Shown here piece by piece: positions 8,872 through 17,536 of a stretch of DNA of 64,000 nucleotides. Position 1 is the first letter of the stretch; every line of letters starts with the position of its first letter. Made by a program: the position numbers and the translations under genes. A model generated the notes under the pieces. It was not told the DNA's origin, did not search any database, and saw only the letters and a list, made by a program, of their open reading frames with translations. The DNA is from JAAZHD01 sp012510895 (GTDB taxonomy: Bacteria; Bacillota; Clostridia; Caldicoprobacterales; DTU083): assembly GCA_050951465.1 (NCBI GenBank), contig JBMNJC010000004.1, forward strand, positions 1 to 64,000, given 5' to 3'.

Positions 8872-9897
8872 GTGGCAATTCTTGTTACTGGCGGAGCTGG
8901 CTATATTGGAAGCCATACCTGTGTTGAACTGTTGAACGCGGGTTATGAAGTGGTTGCCGCAGATAACCTGTACAATAGTAAATATGAGGCCATCCGCAGA
9001 GTGGAAAAAATTACTCAAAAAAAATGTTCATTTTATAAAGCAGATGTCTGTAATCGTGATTCATTACGAGAAATATTTAATAAGGAAAGCATAGATGCAG
9101 TTATTCATTTTGCTGCTTATAAAGCTGTTGGCGAGTCCGTCAGGCTTCCTCTGGAGTATTATAAAAACAATCTCATATCTACTATGGTTCTACTTGAAAC
9201 CATGATAGAATACGGAGTAAAAAACTTTGTATTCAGCTCATCAGCTACTGTTTACGGTACGCCGAAGTCGGTTCCGATTTCTGAAGATTTTCCGGCATCT
9301 GCAAATAACCCATATGGTTGGACTAAATTAATGAATGAGCAAATTTTAACAGATGTTCAAAATGCCAATCCTGATATGAATATTGCTCTGCTTCGTTATT
9401 TTAATCCGATTGGAGCTCATAAAAGCGGTATGATCGGGGAGGATCCTAACGACATCCCGAACAATCTTGTACCTTACATTACTCAGGTAGCAATAGGCAA
9501 ATTAGAAAAGCTCTATGTTTTTGGTGACGATTATGATACAAAGGACGGCACAGGTGTCAGGGATTATATTCATGTAGTTGATTTGGCAAGAGGGCATATT
9601 GCTGCTTTAGAAAAATTAAAAGAGAATTGCGGTTTGGTAATTTATAATCTGGGAACCGGAACAGGATACTCTGTATTGGAAATGGTTCATGCATTTGAAA
9701 AGGTCATCGGCAAAAAAATTCCATATGAAATTGTTGGAAGAAGACCGGGAGATATTGCAATATGTTATGCTGATCCTACAAAAGCTCGTGAAGAATTAGG
9801 CTGGGAAGCACAATATACTTTGGAAGATATGTGTCGTGACAGTTGGAGATGGCAGAAAAACAATCCTAATGGATATGAAGTAGATTATAGTTACTAA
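8872..9897 (+). CDS. galE: UDP-glucose 4-epimerase
   Basis: 341-aa short-chain dehydrogenase-fold epimerase interconverting UDP-glucose and UDP-galactose, and often the N-acetyl forms. The NAD-binding GGAGYIGSH lies near the N-terminus. The catalytic Ser/Thr region is SSATVYG and the Tyr-Lys pair is in NNPYGWTK. The C-terminal RRPGDIA is the expected sugar-nucleotide site. GTG 8872 gives the standard N-terminus MAILVTGG with AAGGGA 8 nt upstream; ATG 8863 would overlap the binding site. It is the first gene of a three-gene unit with a nucleotidyltransferase (20-bp gap) and a sugar kinase. Confidence 0.95.
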   Translation: MAILVTGGAGYIGSHTCVELLNAGYEVVAADNLYNSKYEAIRRVEKITQKKCSFYKADVCNRDSLREIFNKESIDAVIHFAAYKAVGESVRLPLEYYKNNLISTMVLLETMIEYGVKNFVFSSSATVYGTPKSVPISEDFPASANNPYGWTKLMNEQILTDVQNANPDMNIALLRYFNPIGAHKSGMIGEDPNDIPNNLVPYITQVAIGKLEKLYVFGDDYDTKDGTGVRDYIHVVDLARGHIAALEKLKENCGLVIYNLGTGTGYSVLEMVHAFEKVIGKKIPYEIVGRRPGDIAICYADPTKAREELGWEAQYTLEDMCRDSWRWQKNNPNGYEVDYSY

Positions 9898-9917
9898 TAT
9901 TTTAGGAGGAGAATGTG

Positions 9918-10838
9918 ATGGAGAAACCTGTATTAGCTGTAATGGCTGCAGGAATGGGAAGTAGATATGGAGGGCTGAAGCAAATTGATCCGGTAGGGAA
10001 AAATGGAGAAATAATCATGGATTTTTCTCTTTATGATGCATGGAAAGCCGGATTTCAAAAAGTTGTATTCATCATTAAGAAGGAATTAGAAGACAGTTTC
10101 TGTCAGGTTATAGGGGATAAGGTTTCCAGGTATATGGAAGTTGAATATGCCTTTCAAAGCCTTGATGACCTTCCTGAAGGATATTCGGTGCCCGAGGGCA
10201 GAATAAAGCCATGGGGAACCGGTCATGCTGTTTTGTCCTGTCGCAATATCATAAAAGGTCCTTTTGCAGTAATTAATGCAGATGATTATTATGGTAAAAA
10301 CGCATATACTTTGATGTACGATTTTCTTGCTAATACCATAGATGATGAAAAATATCGATACGCCATGGTAGGATATACTCTGGAAAATACCACAACTGAA
10401 CATGGACATGTAGCAAGAGGGGTTTGTGAGGTAAGCGATGATGGCTATCTTAAAGATATAATTGAACGCACACATATCCAAAAACGAGATGGTAAGACCC
10501 AATATACAGAAGATGGGGAAAATTGGGTCACATTGCCTGAAGGCAGTATAGTTTCAATGAATCTCTGGGGTTTTACTCCAAGCTTTCTTAAGGAACTTGA
10601 AGAAAAATTTCCTGTGTTTTTAGACCGTGTGCTGAAAGAAGATCCTTTAAAAGCTGAGTTTTTCCTGCCAAGTGTTGTGGATTCTTTGTTAAAGGAAGGC
10701 AAAGCAACAGTAAAAGTTCTGCATACCCCGGACAAGTGGTATGGAGTGACATACCGGGAAGACAAGCCTTTAGTAGCTGCTGCCTTGACTAGAATGCAGG
10801 AAGCCGGGATGTATCCGGAGAAAATTTGGGAGGAATGA
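9918..10838 (+). CDS. Sugar-1-phosphate nucleotidyltransferase-like protein
   Basis: About 306-aa NTP_transferase-fold protein. The N-terminal loop GMGSRYGGLKQIDPVG is the nucleotide-binding signature with its Gly-rich turn, Arg and Lys, and INADDYYGK holds the metal-binding Asp. This predicts transfer of a nucleotide from NTP to a sugar 1-phosphate. Between galE and a NahK-like kinase, the likely product is a UDP-hexose or UDP-HexNAc; the exact substrate is inferred. ATG 9918 follows AGGAGG (9904-9909) by 8 nt, and GTG 9915 is also possible. The stop nearly touches the start of the kinase gene. Confidence 0.82.
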   Translation: MEKPVLAVMAAGMGSRYGGLKQIDPVGKNGEIIMDFSLYDAWKAGFQKVVFIIKKELEDSFCQVIGDKVSRYMEVEYAFQSLDDLPEGYSVPEGRIKPWGTGHAVLSCRNIIKGPFAVINADDYYGKNAYTLMYDFLANTIDDEKYRYAMVGYTLENTTTEHGHVARGVCEVSDDGYLKDIIERTHIQKRDGKTQYTEDGENWVTLPEGSIVSMNLWGFTPSFLKELEEKFPVFLDRVLKEDPLKAEFFLPSVVDSLLKEGKATVKVLHTPDKWYGVTYREDKPLVAAALTRMQEAGMYPEKIWEE

Positions 10839-10840
10839 AA

Positions 10841-11968
10841 ATGGGAGACAGAGATCTAACTAGGGAAAATATACTTGAAGCTGCAGGCTCATTCGAGCTT
10901 GAAGGCAGACTTACAGATGCCAAGCCTTACGGAGGCGGACATATAAACGATACTTTTGCCGTTGTATGCGACCGGGAAGATGGCAGCATTAAAAGATATA
11001 TTTTGCAAAGAATCAATACTAATGTTTTCAAAAAACCTGTAGAATTAATGGAAAATGTTGCTGCAATTACCCAGTACCTGGGAAAGATCATAAAGAAAAA
11101 TGGCGGAGATCCTATGAGGGAAACATTAAATCTGATTCCTACAAAGGATGGCCGAAACTGGTATGTGGACAGTAAAGGAGAATACTGGAGATGTTACCAC
11201 TTTGTGGAGGACACTGTTACATATAATCAGGTAAAAAGCAAAGAAGATTTTTATCATTCAGCGAAAGCGTTTGGCAAATTCCAGATGCTTTTAGCTGACT
11301 ATCCGGCTGAAACTCTGCATGAGACTATACCCAACTTCCATAATACTGTTGACAGATTTGAAAAATTTAAAGAAGCATTGGAAAAGGATATTCTGAACAG
11401 GGCAAAATATGTAGCTGATGAAATTGAATTTGTCCTGAAAAGAGAAGAGGATACACATAAGTTAATTAACCTGCAAAAGGCAGGTAAACTTCCTTTAAGG
11501 GTTACTCATAATGATACCAAAATGAACAATGTACTGATTGATAAACATACCGGAGAAGGTATATGTGTAATAGATCTGGATACAGTTATGCCAGGATTGT
11601 CACTTTATGATTATGGTGATTCGATTAGATTCGGAGCCACATATGCAGCGGAAGACGAACGTGATCTTTCCAAGGTGAATTTTGAATTGGAGTTATTTGA
11701 AGTATATACTAAAGGCTACTTGGAAGTAGCAGGAGATGTTCTGAATTCTTATGAAATAGAAAACCTGCCTATGGGCGCAAAGTTAATGACACTTGAATGC
11801 GGTATGAGGTTCCTTACTGACTATCTGTCCGGTGACACATATTTTAAGATACACAGGGAAGGACACAATGTAGATCGCTGCCGTACCCAGTTTAAACTTG
11901 TTTCCGATATGGAAGCATCATGGGAAGATATGATAAGAATAGTAAAAAAGTATGCCAAGTGGGTTTAA
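10841..11968 (+). CDS. Aminoglycoside phosphotransferase-fold sugar kinase, NahK-like
   Basis: About 375-aa APH-fold kinase. The catalytic loop THNDTKMNNVL supplies the Asp and metal-binding Asn, and VIDLDTVMPG is the DFG-like metal site. The N-terminus (YGGGHINDTFAV) resembles NahK, the N-acetylhexosamine 1-kinase of the Bifidobacterium lacto-N-biose pathway. The neighbours galE and a sugar nucleotidyltransferase support a sugar 1-kinase feeding UDP-sugar synthesis rather than drug resistance. ATG 10841 lies 7 nt after GGGAGG (10828-10833). A lacto-N-biose phosphorylase gene was not seen nearby, so the sugar's source is open. Confidence 0.78.
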   Translation: MGDRDLTRENILEAAGSFELEGRLTDAKPYGGGHINDTFAVVCDREDGSIKRYILQRINTNVFKKPVELMENVAAITQYLGKIIKKNGGDPMRETLNLIPTKDGRNWYVDSKGEYWRCYHFVEDTVTYNQVKSKEDFYHSAKAFGKFQMLLADYPAETLHETIPNFHNTVDRFEKFKEALEKDILNRAKYVADEIEFVLKREEDTHKLINLQKAGKLPLRVTHNDTKMNNVLIDKHTGEGICVIDLDTVMPGLSLYDYGDSIRFGATYAAEDERDLSKVNFELELFEVYTKGYLEVAGDVLNSYEIENLPMGAKLMTLECGMRFLTDYLSGDTYFKIHREGHNVDRCRTQFKLVSDMEASWEDMIRIVKKYAKWV

Positions 11969-12041
11969 CCCGCCTGGCATGAATTTTAAATGCAGGACAC
12001 ATATTTCTTATAATACCTAAATCAAAGAGAGAGGTGATGAT

Positions 12042-13547
12042 TTGAGTGAACTAATAGCCAAACTGAAGGAAGTTCTTGCTTCAGTCCTGCCAGTTACTCT
12101 TATAGTACTTACACTTCATTTCACTATCAGCCCGCTGGAATCATCCATGTTGAATGCTTTTCTTTTGGGCTCATTGTTGGTAATCATAGGGCTAACCATT
12201 TTTTTGTTTGGCATCGATCAGGGTCTTGACCCGGTAGGACATTACATAGGTAACAGTCTCGGCCATTCAAAAGGCCTGGCTGTAGTTTTGACGATTTGTC
12301 TTATACTGGGCTTTTTTATCTCATATGCTGAACCCGATCTACATATACTTGCAGCTCAGGTAGGCTCTGTCACAAGTGGACAGTTTGATAAAACACTCAT
12401 GGTGGTGGTTGTATCCTTGGGTTTAGGCACCATGATGACGCTGGGTATGCTGCGAATTATAAAGAGTGTTCGAATGAAATATGTGTTTACTGCTGCTTAC
12501 GGTTTGATTTTCATTCTATCTCTGTTTTCAACCAGTGACTTTATTGCTATTGCATTCGATGCTTCTGGTGCGACTACAGGTGCTATAACCGTTCCGTTTA
12601 TGTTAGGAATTGCAGGCGGAATATCAGCCATGAAAAAGGACAGTAGAGAGAGTGAAGCCGACAGTTTCGGCTTGGTTGGCATATCTTCCACAGGTGCTAT
12701 TCTAGGAGTGCTTATAGCTGGTATGATACTCGGTATAGACAAATTGGAAGGCAAACTGCCGGATGTGACAATTGCCAGACAAACCTTATTTGAAGCGTAC
12801 AGTTCCAAATTTTTTACTATTGCCTTGGATGCATTTATTTCCCTTTTACCTATTATAATAGTATACATAATTTATCAAGTATTTGTTTTCAAGCATAATA
12901 AACGTCAGGTTATTGATATATCAAGAGGATTGGTAATAACTTTTTTAGGTTTGGTATTATTCCTATTGGGTGTAAACGGAGGTTTTATGGCAGTTGGTAC
13001 TCAGGTGGGAATACAGCTTGCCGGAATGGATTCTCAAATCCCGGTTTTATTAGTAGCGTTGCTGCTTGGTTTAACAACCGTATTAGCCGAGCCTGCTGTC
13101 CATGTATTAACAAATCAAGTTGAAGAAGTTACAGGAGGTTCTGTCAGGCGAATACTTGTTCTGTTGTTTCTTTCGGTAGCGGTAGGATTATCTATATTTA
13201 TGTCTGTTTTGAGAATTTTGATGCCAGGTCTGAAGCTATGGATGTATTTAGTACCAGGGTTCGGACTTTCTGTACTCTTATCTTTTTTTGTTCCAGAACT
13301 TTTTGTAGGCATGGCGTTTGATGCAGGCGGCGTTGCATCAGGTCCCATGACTGCGACTTTCTCATTAGCCTTTGTACAAGGTGTGGCGGCACAGATACCT
13401 ACAGCGGATCTTGTGTCAGACGGATTCGGTATGATTGCCATAGTTGCAATGATGCCCATAGTTGCACTTGAGATCTTAGGTGCACTTTATCAGGCAAAAA
13501 CACGGAAGGCCAAAATAGCTGTTGAAATGAAGAATATTGGAGGTTAA
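12042..13547 (+). CDS. DUF1538 family membrane protein with two homologous halves
   Basis: 501-aa polytopic membrane protein with about 12-14 hydrophobic helices. The halves repeat each other with an offset near 253 residues: AEPDLH (96-101) matches AEPAVH (349-354), and FDASG (172-176) matches FDAGG (426-430). This internal duplication is typical of transporters, and the conserved acidic and His residues inside helices could bind an ion or substrate. The TTG start follows GAGAGGTGAT. The 2-bp gap to the PII gene strongly suggests one complex or regulatory unit. Function is unknown. A transport role is inferred from architecture and PII partnership, not shown. Confidence 0.8.
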   Translation: MSELIAKLKEVLASVLPVTLIVLTLHFTISPLESSMLNAFLLGSLLVIIGLTIFLFGIDQGLDPVGHYIGNSLGHSKGLAVVLTICLILGFFISYAEPDLHILAAQVGSVTSGQFDKTLMVVVVSLGLGTMMTLGMLRIIKSVRMKYVFTAAYGLIFILSLFSTSDFIAIAFDASGATTGAITVPFMLGIAGGISAMKKDSRESEADSFGLVGISSTGAILGVLIAGMILGIDKLEGKLPDVTIARQTLFEAYSSKFFTIALDAFISLLPIIIVYIIYQVFVFKHNKRQVIDISRGLVITFLGLVLFLLGVNGGFMAVGTQVGIQLAGMDSQIPVLLVALLLGLTTVLAEPAVHVLTNQVEEVTGGSVRRILVLLFLSVAVGLSIFMSVLRILMPGLKLWMYLVPGFGLSVLLSFFVPELFVGMAFDAGGVASGPMTATFSLAFVQGVAAQIPTADLVSDGFGMIAIVAMMPIVALEILGALYQAKTRKAKIAVEMKNIGG

Positions 13548-13549
13548 CA

Positions 13550-14278
13550 ATGTACAATCAGACAATAGCTCCCTATGCTGACAAGGATCGATTGCTTACG
13601 CTTATTCTGAATGAAAATCAGTGTGCCAGATGTGTGCGTCTTGCAAAAAAAATAGGAATTGGCCGTGGTATTGTAATGATCGGAAGAGGCACTGTCAAGT
13701 CATCTGTAGTTTTAAATTTGCTTGGTATTAAAAGCCAGAAAAGGGAAGTTGTGAGTTTTTATATACGCAAGGAAAGAGTAAATGAGATATTGGATTATTT
13801 CAGCAGAGAACTAAACATGGAAAAGCCCGGCCATGGTATAGCATTTACAACGCCCATCTTGCTGGCACTAGGGAATTTAGAGCCGCCAATAGAAGGTAAT
13901 ACAAAGATTGATGGTATTGTTGTGAAACACAGGGAGGAAATACTAATGTTTAAAAAACTGACTGTTATAGTAGACCGGGGTAAGGCAGATGAAGTTATGG
14001 ATATTGCACGTAAAGCCGGTGTGCGCGGAGGTACTATTTTGCACGGCAGAGGAGCCGGTGCTGAAATAGCTACTAAATTATTCGGAGTAGAAATAGAGCC
14101 TGAAAAAGAACTGGTAACTATCTTGACACCGGAAGAACTGGTTGATAAGGTAGTAGAAGCAATAACAAAAGGGCTTAATTTGGAGAAACCGGGAAAAGGA
14201 GTTCTTTTTGTAGAACCTGTTCTGGAAACCCGTGGTCTGTTTGAGTCAAATAATAAAGAGAGTAAAGGAGTAGAATAA
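13550..14278 (+). CDS. Tandem-domain PII-like regulatory protein
   Basis: 242-aa protein with two PII-like (GlnB-fold) domains in one chain, about 12-110 and 128-235. The halves share the loop before the T-loop (GIGRGIVMIGRGTV in the first, GVRGGTILHGRGAG in the second) and the closing motif (MEKPGHGIAF and LEKPGKGVLF). PII proteins are normally about 112-aa trimers that sense ATP/ADP and 2-oxoglutarate and bind transporters or enzymes. No canonical uridylylated Tyr loop was recognised. Adjacent to DUF1538 with a 2-bp gap, it is the probable gatekeeper of that membrane protein. An inverted repeat follows the gene. Confidence 0.82.
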   Translation: MYNQTIAPYADKDRLLTLILNENQCARCVRLAKKIGIGRGIVMIGRGTVKSSVVLNLLGIKSQKREVVSFYIRKERVNEILDYFSRELNMEKPGHGIAFTTPILLALGNLEPPIEGNTKIDGIVVKHREEILMFKKLTVIVDRGKADEVMDIARKAGVRGGTILHGRGAGAEIATKLFGVEIEPEKELVTILTPEELVDKVVEAITKGLNLEKPGKGVLFVEPVLETRGLFESNNKESKGVE

Positions 14279-14306
14279 CACCTTCGCACGTGTATATTTA
14301 TATATC

Positions 14307-14344
14307 AAGGCATCTAAAATGAGCATATATATTTTAGATGCCTT
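14307..14344 (+). terminator. Perfect 14-bp inverted repeat, probable terminator
   Basis: AAGGCATCTAAAAT (14307-14320) is fully complementary to 14331-14344 around a 10-nt loop. No U-run follows on the plus strand, so it may be a weak terminator or a transcript-end stabiliser for the DUF1538-PII unit. Confidence 0.5.
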
Positions 14345-14370
14345 ATGTTCGGGGTGTCCAAATATTGCAT

Positions 14371-14399
14371 TTGACAATTTGTTTTATGGCTGTTATACT
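14371..14399 (+). promoter_or_regulatory. Sigma-A promoter of the opp operon
   Basis: A perfect TTGACA (14371-14376) and TATACT (14394-14399) have an ideal 17-bp spacer, about 93 bp upstream of oppB and just after the previous operon's inverted repeat. Confidence 0.85.
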
Positions 14400-14491
14400 A
14401 TCTTCTATTGTATGGATATTATAAATGTATATACTATTATTAAGCATATTAATATCAGCGAATGATAGAAAAAATACAAGGCGGGTTGGGT

Positions 14492-15421
14492 ATGAACACT
14501 AAACTATTATTCTATATATTAAAAAGACTTGCCCTTGCTGCTTTGACGGTTTGGGTGGTTATAACATTGTCATTTTTTATTATGCGTGCTGTTCCTGGCG
14601 GCCCATTCCTGGGCGAGAAGGCAGTTTCTGAGACTGTCATAAAGCAATTGGAAGCAAAATACGGTTTGGATAAGCCTTTACTTACCCAATACTTCACATA
14701 TTTAAAAGATATTGTAACCAGATTTGATTTTGGTCCATCCTTAAAACAACGCGGCCGTGATGTAGTGGACATAATAAAAGACGGCATGAGAACTTCAATA
14801 AAACTAGGTCTCATTGCAGCGTCTATTGCATTGGTTTCGGGAATAGTCTTGGGTGCTGCAGCCGCTTTACGAAGAAATAAATTAATAGATAAAATTATTA
14901 TGGTAATTACTACAGCCTTTGTGTCGATGCCATCGTTTATTATGGGTTCTCTGTTATTAGTTTTTTTTGCAATAAAGCTGGGTATTTTTCCTGCAAATGG
15001 GTCCACCACCGCAGGGCTGGTATTACCCGTTATAACATTGGCACTATATCCTATGGCTTATATTACACGATTAGTACGTTCGTCTATGCTTGATGTTCTG
15101 GGGCAGGATTATATACGCACTGCGCGTGCCAAGGGAGTTTCAGGCAAAAATATTATCTTTGGCCATGCGCTCAAGAATGCGCTAATTCCTGTTATTACGT
15201 ATTGTGGGCCTATGCTTGCGGGCATTGTTACAGGTTCACTTGTTGTTGAGAAAATTTTTGCAGTACCTGGCATTGGACGGGCATTTGTTAACAGTATTAC
15301 AGGACGGGATTATCCCTTGATTATGGGGACAACCATTGTACTTTCGGTACTTATAGTAATTATGAATCTGGTAAGCGATATTTTGTACAAAATCGTTGAC
15401 CCCCGAATAACTCTAGAATAA
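14492..15421 (+). CDS. oppB: Oligopeptide ABC transporter permease
   Basis: About 309-aa permease of the OppB/DppB type with six predicted helices. The N-terminus (MNTKLLFYILKRLALA) carries the usual positively charged entry and first helix. The EAA coupling loop is seen as YIRTARAKGVSGKNIIFGHAL. It forms half of the membrane channel with OppC. ATG 14492 gives the standard OppB N-terminus; the longer ATG 14462 adds ten atypical residues. It is first in a five-gene peptide uptake operon. Confidence 0.93.
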   Translation: MNTKLLFYILKRLALAALTVWVVITLSFFIMRAVPGGPFLGEKAVSETVIKQLEAKYGLDKPLLTQYFTYLKDIVTRFDFGPSLKQRGRDVVDIIKDGMRTSIKLGLIAASIALVSGIVLGAAAALRRNKLIDKIIMVITTAFVSMPSFIMGSLLLVFFAIKLGIFPANGSTTAGLVLPVITLALYPMAYITRLVRSSMLDVLGQDYIRTARAKGVSGKNIIFGHALKNALIPVITYCGPMLAGIVTGSLVVEKIFAVPGIGRAFVNSITGRDYPLIMGTTIVLSVLIVIMNLVSDILYKIVDPRITLE

Positions 15422-15439
15422 GGAGGCAAGCAGTAAGTC

Positions 15440-16498
15440 ATGAATAAGAAAATATTCAGCCTCCATCCGGATTTAGATGCTTTTATGCCGGCTTCAGAGG
15501 CCGAGAAAGAATATATGGTCGAAATGCGACAAAGCACTACCTTTTTTAAGGATGGTGTTAAGCGTCTATTGAAAAACAAGGTTGCTACAGCAAGTTTCAT
15601 AATCATTCTTACAATTGCTTTAGCATCAATAATACTTCCCATGGTCTGGCCATATTCTTATGATGCTATGCTAGGTGTTAGTCCGGGGAAACCGGTTGAT
15701 TCATCGTATAATAATTTAAGACCCTTTGAATATGGTGCTACGGAACTGAGACTTATAGAGCAGGGAGAAAAGGTATTTCCACATATATTTGGCACAGATT
15801 CCTCAGGTCGTGATTATTTTATTCGCGTTGTTTATGGAACACGAATATCTTTGGCTGTCGGTTTCTTTGCAAGTATTATAGTGCTGGTTATTGGTATAAC
15901 TGTAGGTTCTATTTCCGGATATGCCGGCGGCAAGATTGATCTTTATGTCATGAGGATAGTGGATATAATTTACTCTTTGCCTGATATGCTTGTGGTTATT
16001 TTACTGGCATCAGTGCTCAGAGTTTCACTTGCCGGTGTTATCGAAGGTTCTGTACTGGCTAAAATAGGTTCTAATATAATCAGTCTGTTTATCGTTTTTG
16101 GTGTATTGTACTGGGTGTCCATGGCTCGGCTTATTCGAGGCCAAATCCTTTCCTTGCGTGAACAGGAATATGTTCTGGCAACCAGGGCAACAGGAGCCAA
16201 GGGCAGCTGGATTATAAGAAAACATCTTATACCGAACAGTATCGGTGTTGTAATAATTTCTACAGCATTGCAGATACCAAGCGCCATTTTCACTGAGAGC
16301 TATCTTTCTTTCCTTGGACTAGGTGTAAATGCACCAATGCCTTCCCTCGGTTCATTGGCTTCAGAAGCACTTAACGGCCTGACATCTTATCCGTTCCGAC
16401 TTGTAATACCAGCAGTGGTAATATCTCTCATAGTATTATCACTAAATCTGTTCGGAGACGGTTTGCGCGATGCCTTTGACCCGAAGCTCAACAAATAG
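15440..16498 (+). CDS. oppC: Oligopeptide ABC transporter permease
   Basis: 352-aa OppC/DppC-type permease. A soluble N-terminal stretch of about 45 residues precedes the first helix, followed by the family marker FGTDSSGRD and the EAA loop region YVLATRATGAKGSW. It pairs with OppB to form the translocation pore. It starts 18 bp after oppB, preceded by AAGGAGG at 15420-15426. Confidence 0.94.
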   Translation: MNKKIFSLHPDLDAFMPASEAEKEYMVEMRQSTTFFKDGVKRLLKNKVATASFIIILTIALASIILPMVWPYSYDAMLGVSPGKPVDSSYNNLRPFEYGATELRLIEQGEKVFPHIFGTDSSGRDYFIRVVYGTRISLAVGFFASIIVLVIGITVGSISGYAGGKIDLYVMRIVDIIYSLPDMLVVILLASVLRVSLAGVIEGSVLAKIGSNIISLFIVFGVLYWVSMARLIRGQILSLREQEYVLATRATGAKGSWIIRKHLIPNSIGVVIISTALQIPSAIFTESYLSFLGLGVNAPMPSLGSLASEALNGLTSYPFRLVIPAVVISLIVLSLNLFGDGLRDAFDPKLNK

Positions 16499-16516
16499 GA
16501 AAGGAGAATAATTTTG

Positions 16517-17536
16517 ATGCCATTATTAGAAATTAAGGATCTGCACACATATTTCTATACAGATGCCGGTAAGGTAAAAGCAGTTAATGGTGTTTCCTTT
16601 AGTTTAGAGCGAGGAAAGGTATTGGGCATTGTAGGGGAATCCGGATCCGGCAAGTCTGTTACAGCATACTCAATAATGCAAATACTTGAGGGAAACGGCG
16701 AAATCGTTTCCGGATCCATAAAATTAGACGGACAAGAGCTTGTCGGTGCAGGAGAAGAAGTAATGAAGAAGGTACGCGGCAACAGGATTTCTATGATTTT
16801 TCAGGATCCAATGACTTCACTTAACCCCACATATACTATAGGGAAGCAACTAATGGAAGCCATAATGCTTCATACCAACAGAAGTAAGAAGGAAGCGTAT
16901 GATCGTGCTGTTGAGATGCTTCGCTTAGTTAATGTGAATGAACCGCTAAAGCGTATGAAACAATATCCTTTCGAGCTTTCAGGCGGCATGCGACAAAGGG
17001 TTATGATTGCTATGGCTCTTGCCTGCGAACCGGATATTCTTATCGCAGATGAGCCGACAACAGCTCTTGATGTTACAATACAAGCACAAATATTAGAGCT
17101 TATGAAGTCTTTGCAGGAAGAACTTGGCATGGTTATTATACTGATAACCCATGATTTGGGCGTTGTTGCGCAGATGTGTGATGAAGTTATAGTTATGTAT
17201 GCAGGCTCTATTTGCGAACAGGGTACAGTGGATGAAATATTCTATAATCCGTGCCATGAGTATACAAAAGGTCTTTTACGCTCAATACCGACAACATCGG
17301 ATGTTGAAAAACTTATGCCGATTCCCGGGACACCTATTGACCTGTTAAATATGCCTAAAGGATGCCCTTTTGCACCTCGTTGTGAAAATGCAATGAAGAT
17401 ATGCATTAAGCAACCTGCCGAGACTATAAAGATAAATGATAACCATACTGCAGCATGTTGGATGAACGTAAAGAAGGGTATTGATGAAGGAAAAATAGTA
17501 TTTGACAATGATATGGAAGGTGGTGACCTGCAGTGA
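16517..17536 (+). CDS. oppD: Oligopeptide ABC transporter ATP-binding protein
   Basis: About 339-aa ATPase subunit. Walker A is GESGSGKS, the signature LSGGMRQRVMIA and Walker B ILIADEPTTALD. The C-terminal oligo_HPY region shows the Cys-rich PKGCPFAPRCENAM typical of OppD/OppF. ATG 16517 is 10 nt from AAGGAG (16501-16506); TTG 16514 is an alternative. Its stop overlaps the start of oppF in a GTGA arrangement, so translation is coupled. Confidence 0.95.
   Translation: MPLLEIKDLHTYFYTDAGKVKAVNGVSFSLERGKVLGIVGESGSGKSVTAYSIMQILEGNGEIVSGSIKLDGQELVGAGEEVMKKVRGNRISMIFQDPMTSLNPTYTIGKQLMEAIMLHTNRSKKEAYDRAVEMLRLVNVNEPLKRMKQYPFELSGGMRQRVMIAMALACEPDILIADEPTTALDVTIQAQILELMKSLQEELGMVIILITHDLGVVAQMCDEVIVMYAGSICEQGTVDEIFYNPCHEYTKGLLRSIPTTSDVEKLMPIPGTPIDLLNMPKGCPFAPRCENAMKICIKQPAETIKINDNHTAACWMNVKKGIDEGKIVFDNDMEGGDLQ

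Noticed and set aside
10841..11968. Aminoglycoside resistance kinase
   Set aside because: The APH fold alone does not show resistance; NahK-like N-terminus and the galE/nucleotidyltransferase context favour a sugar kinase.
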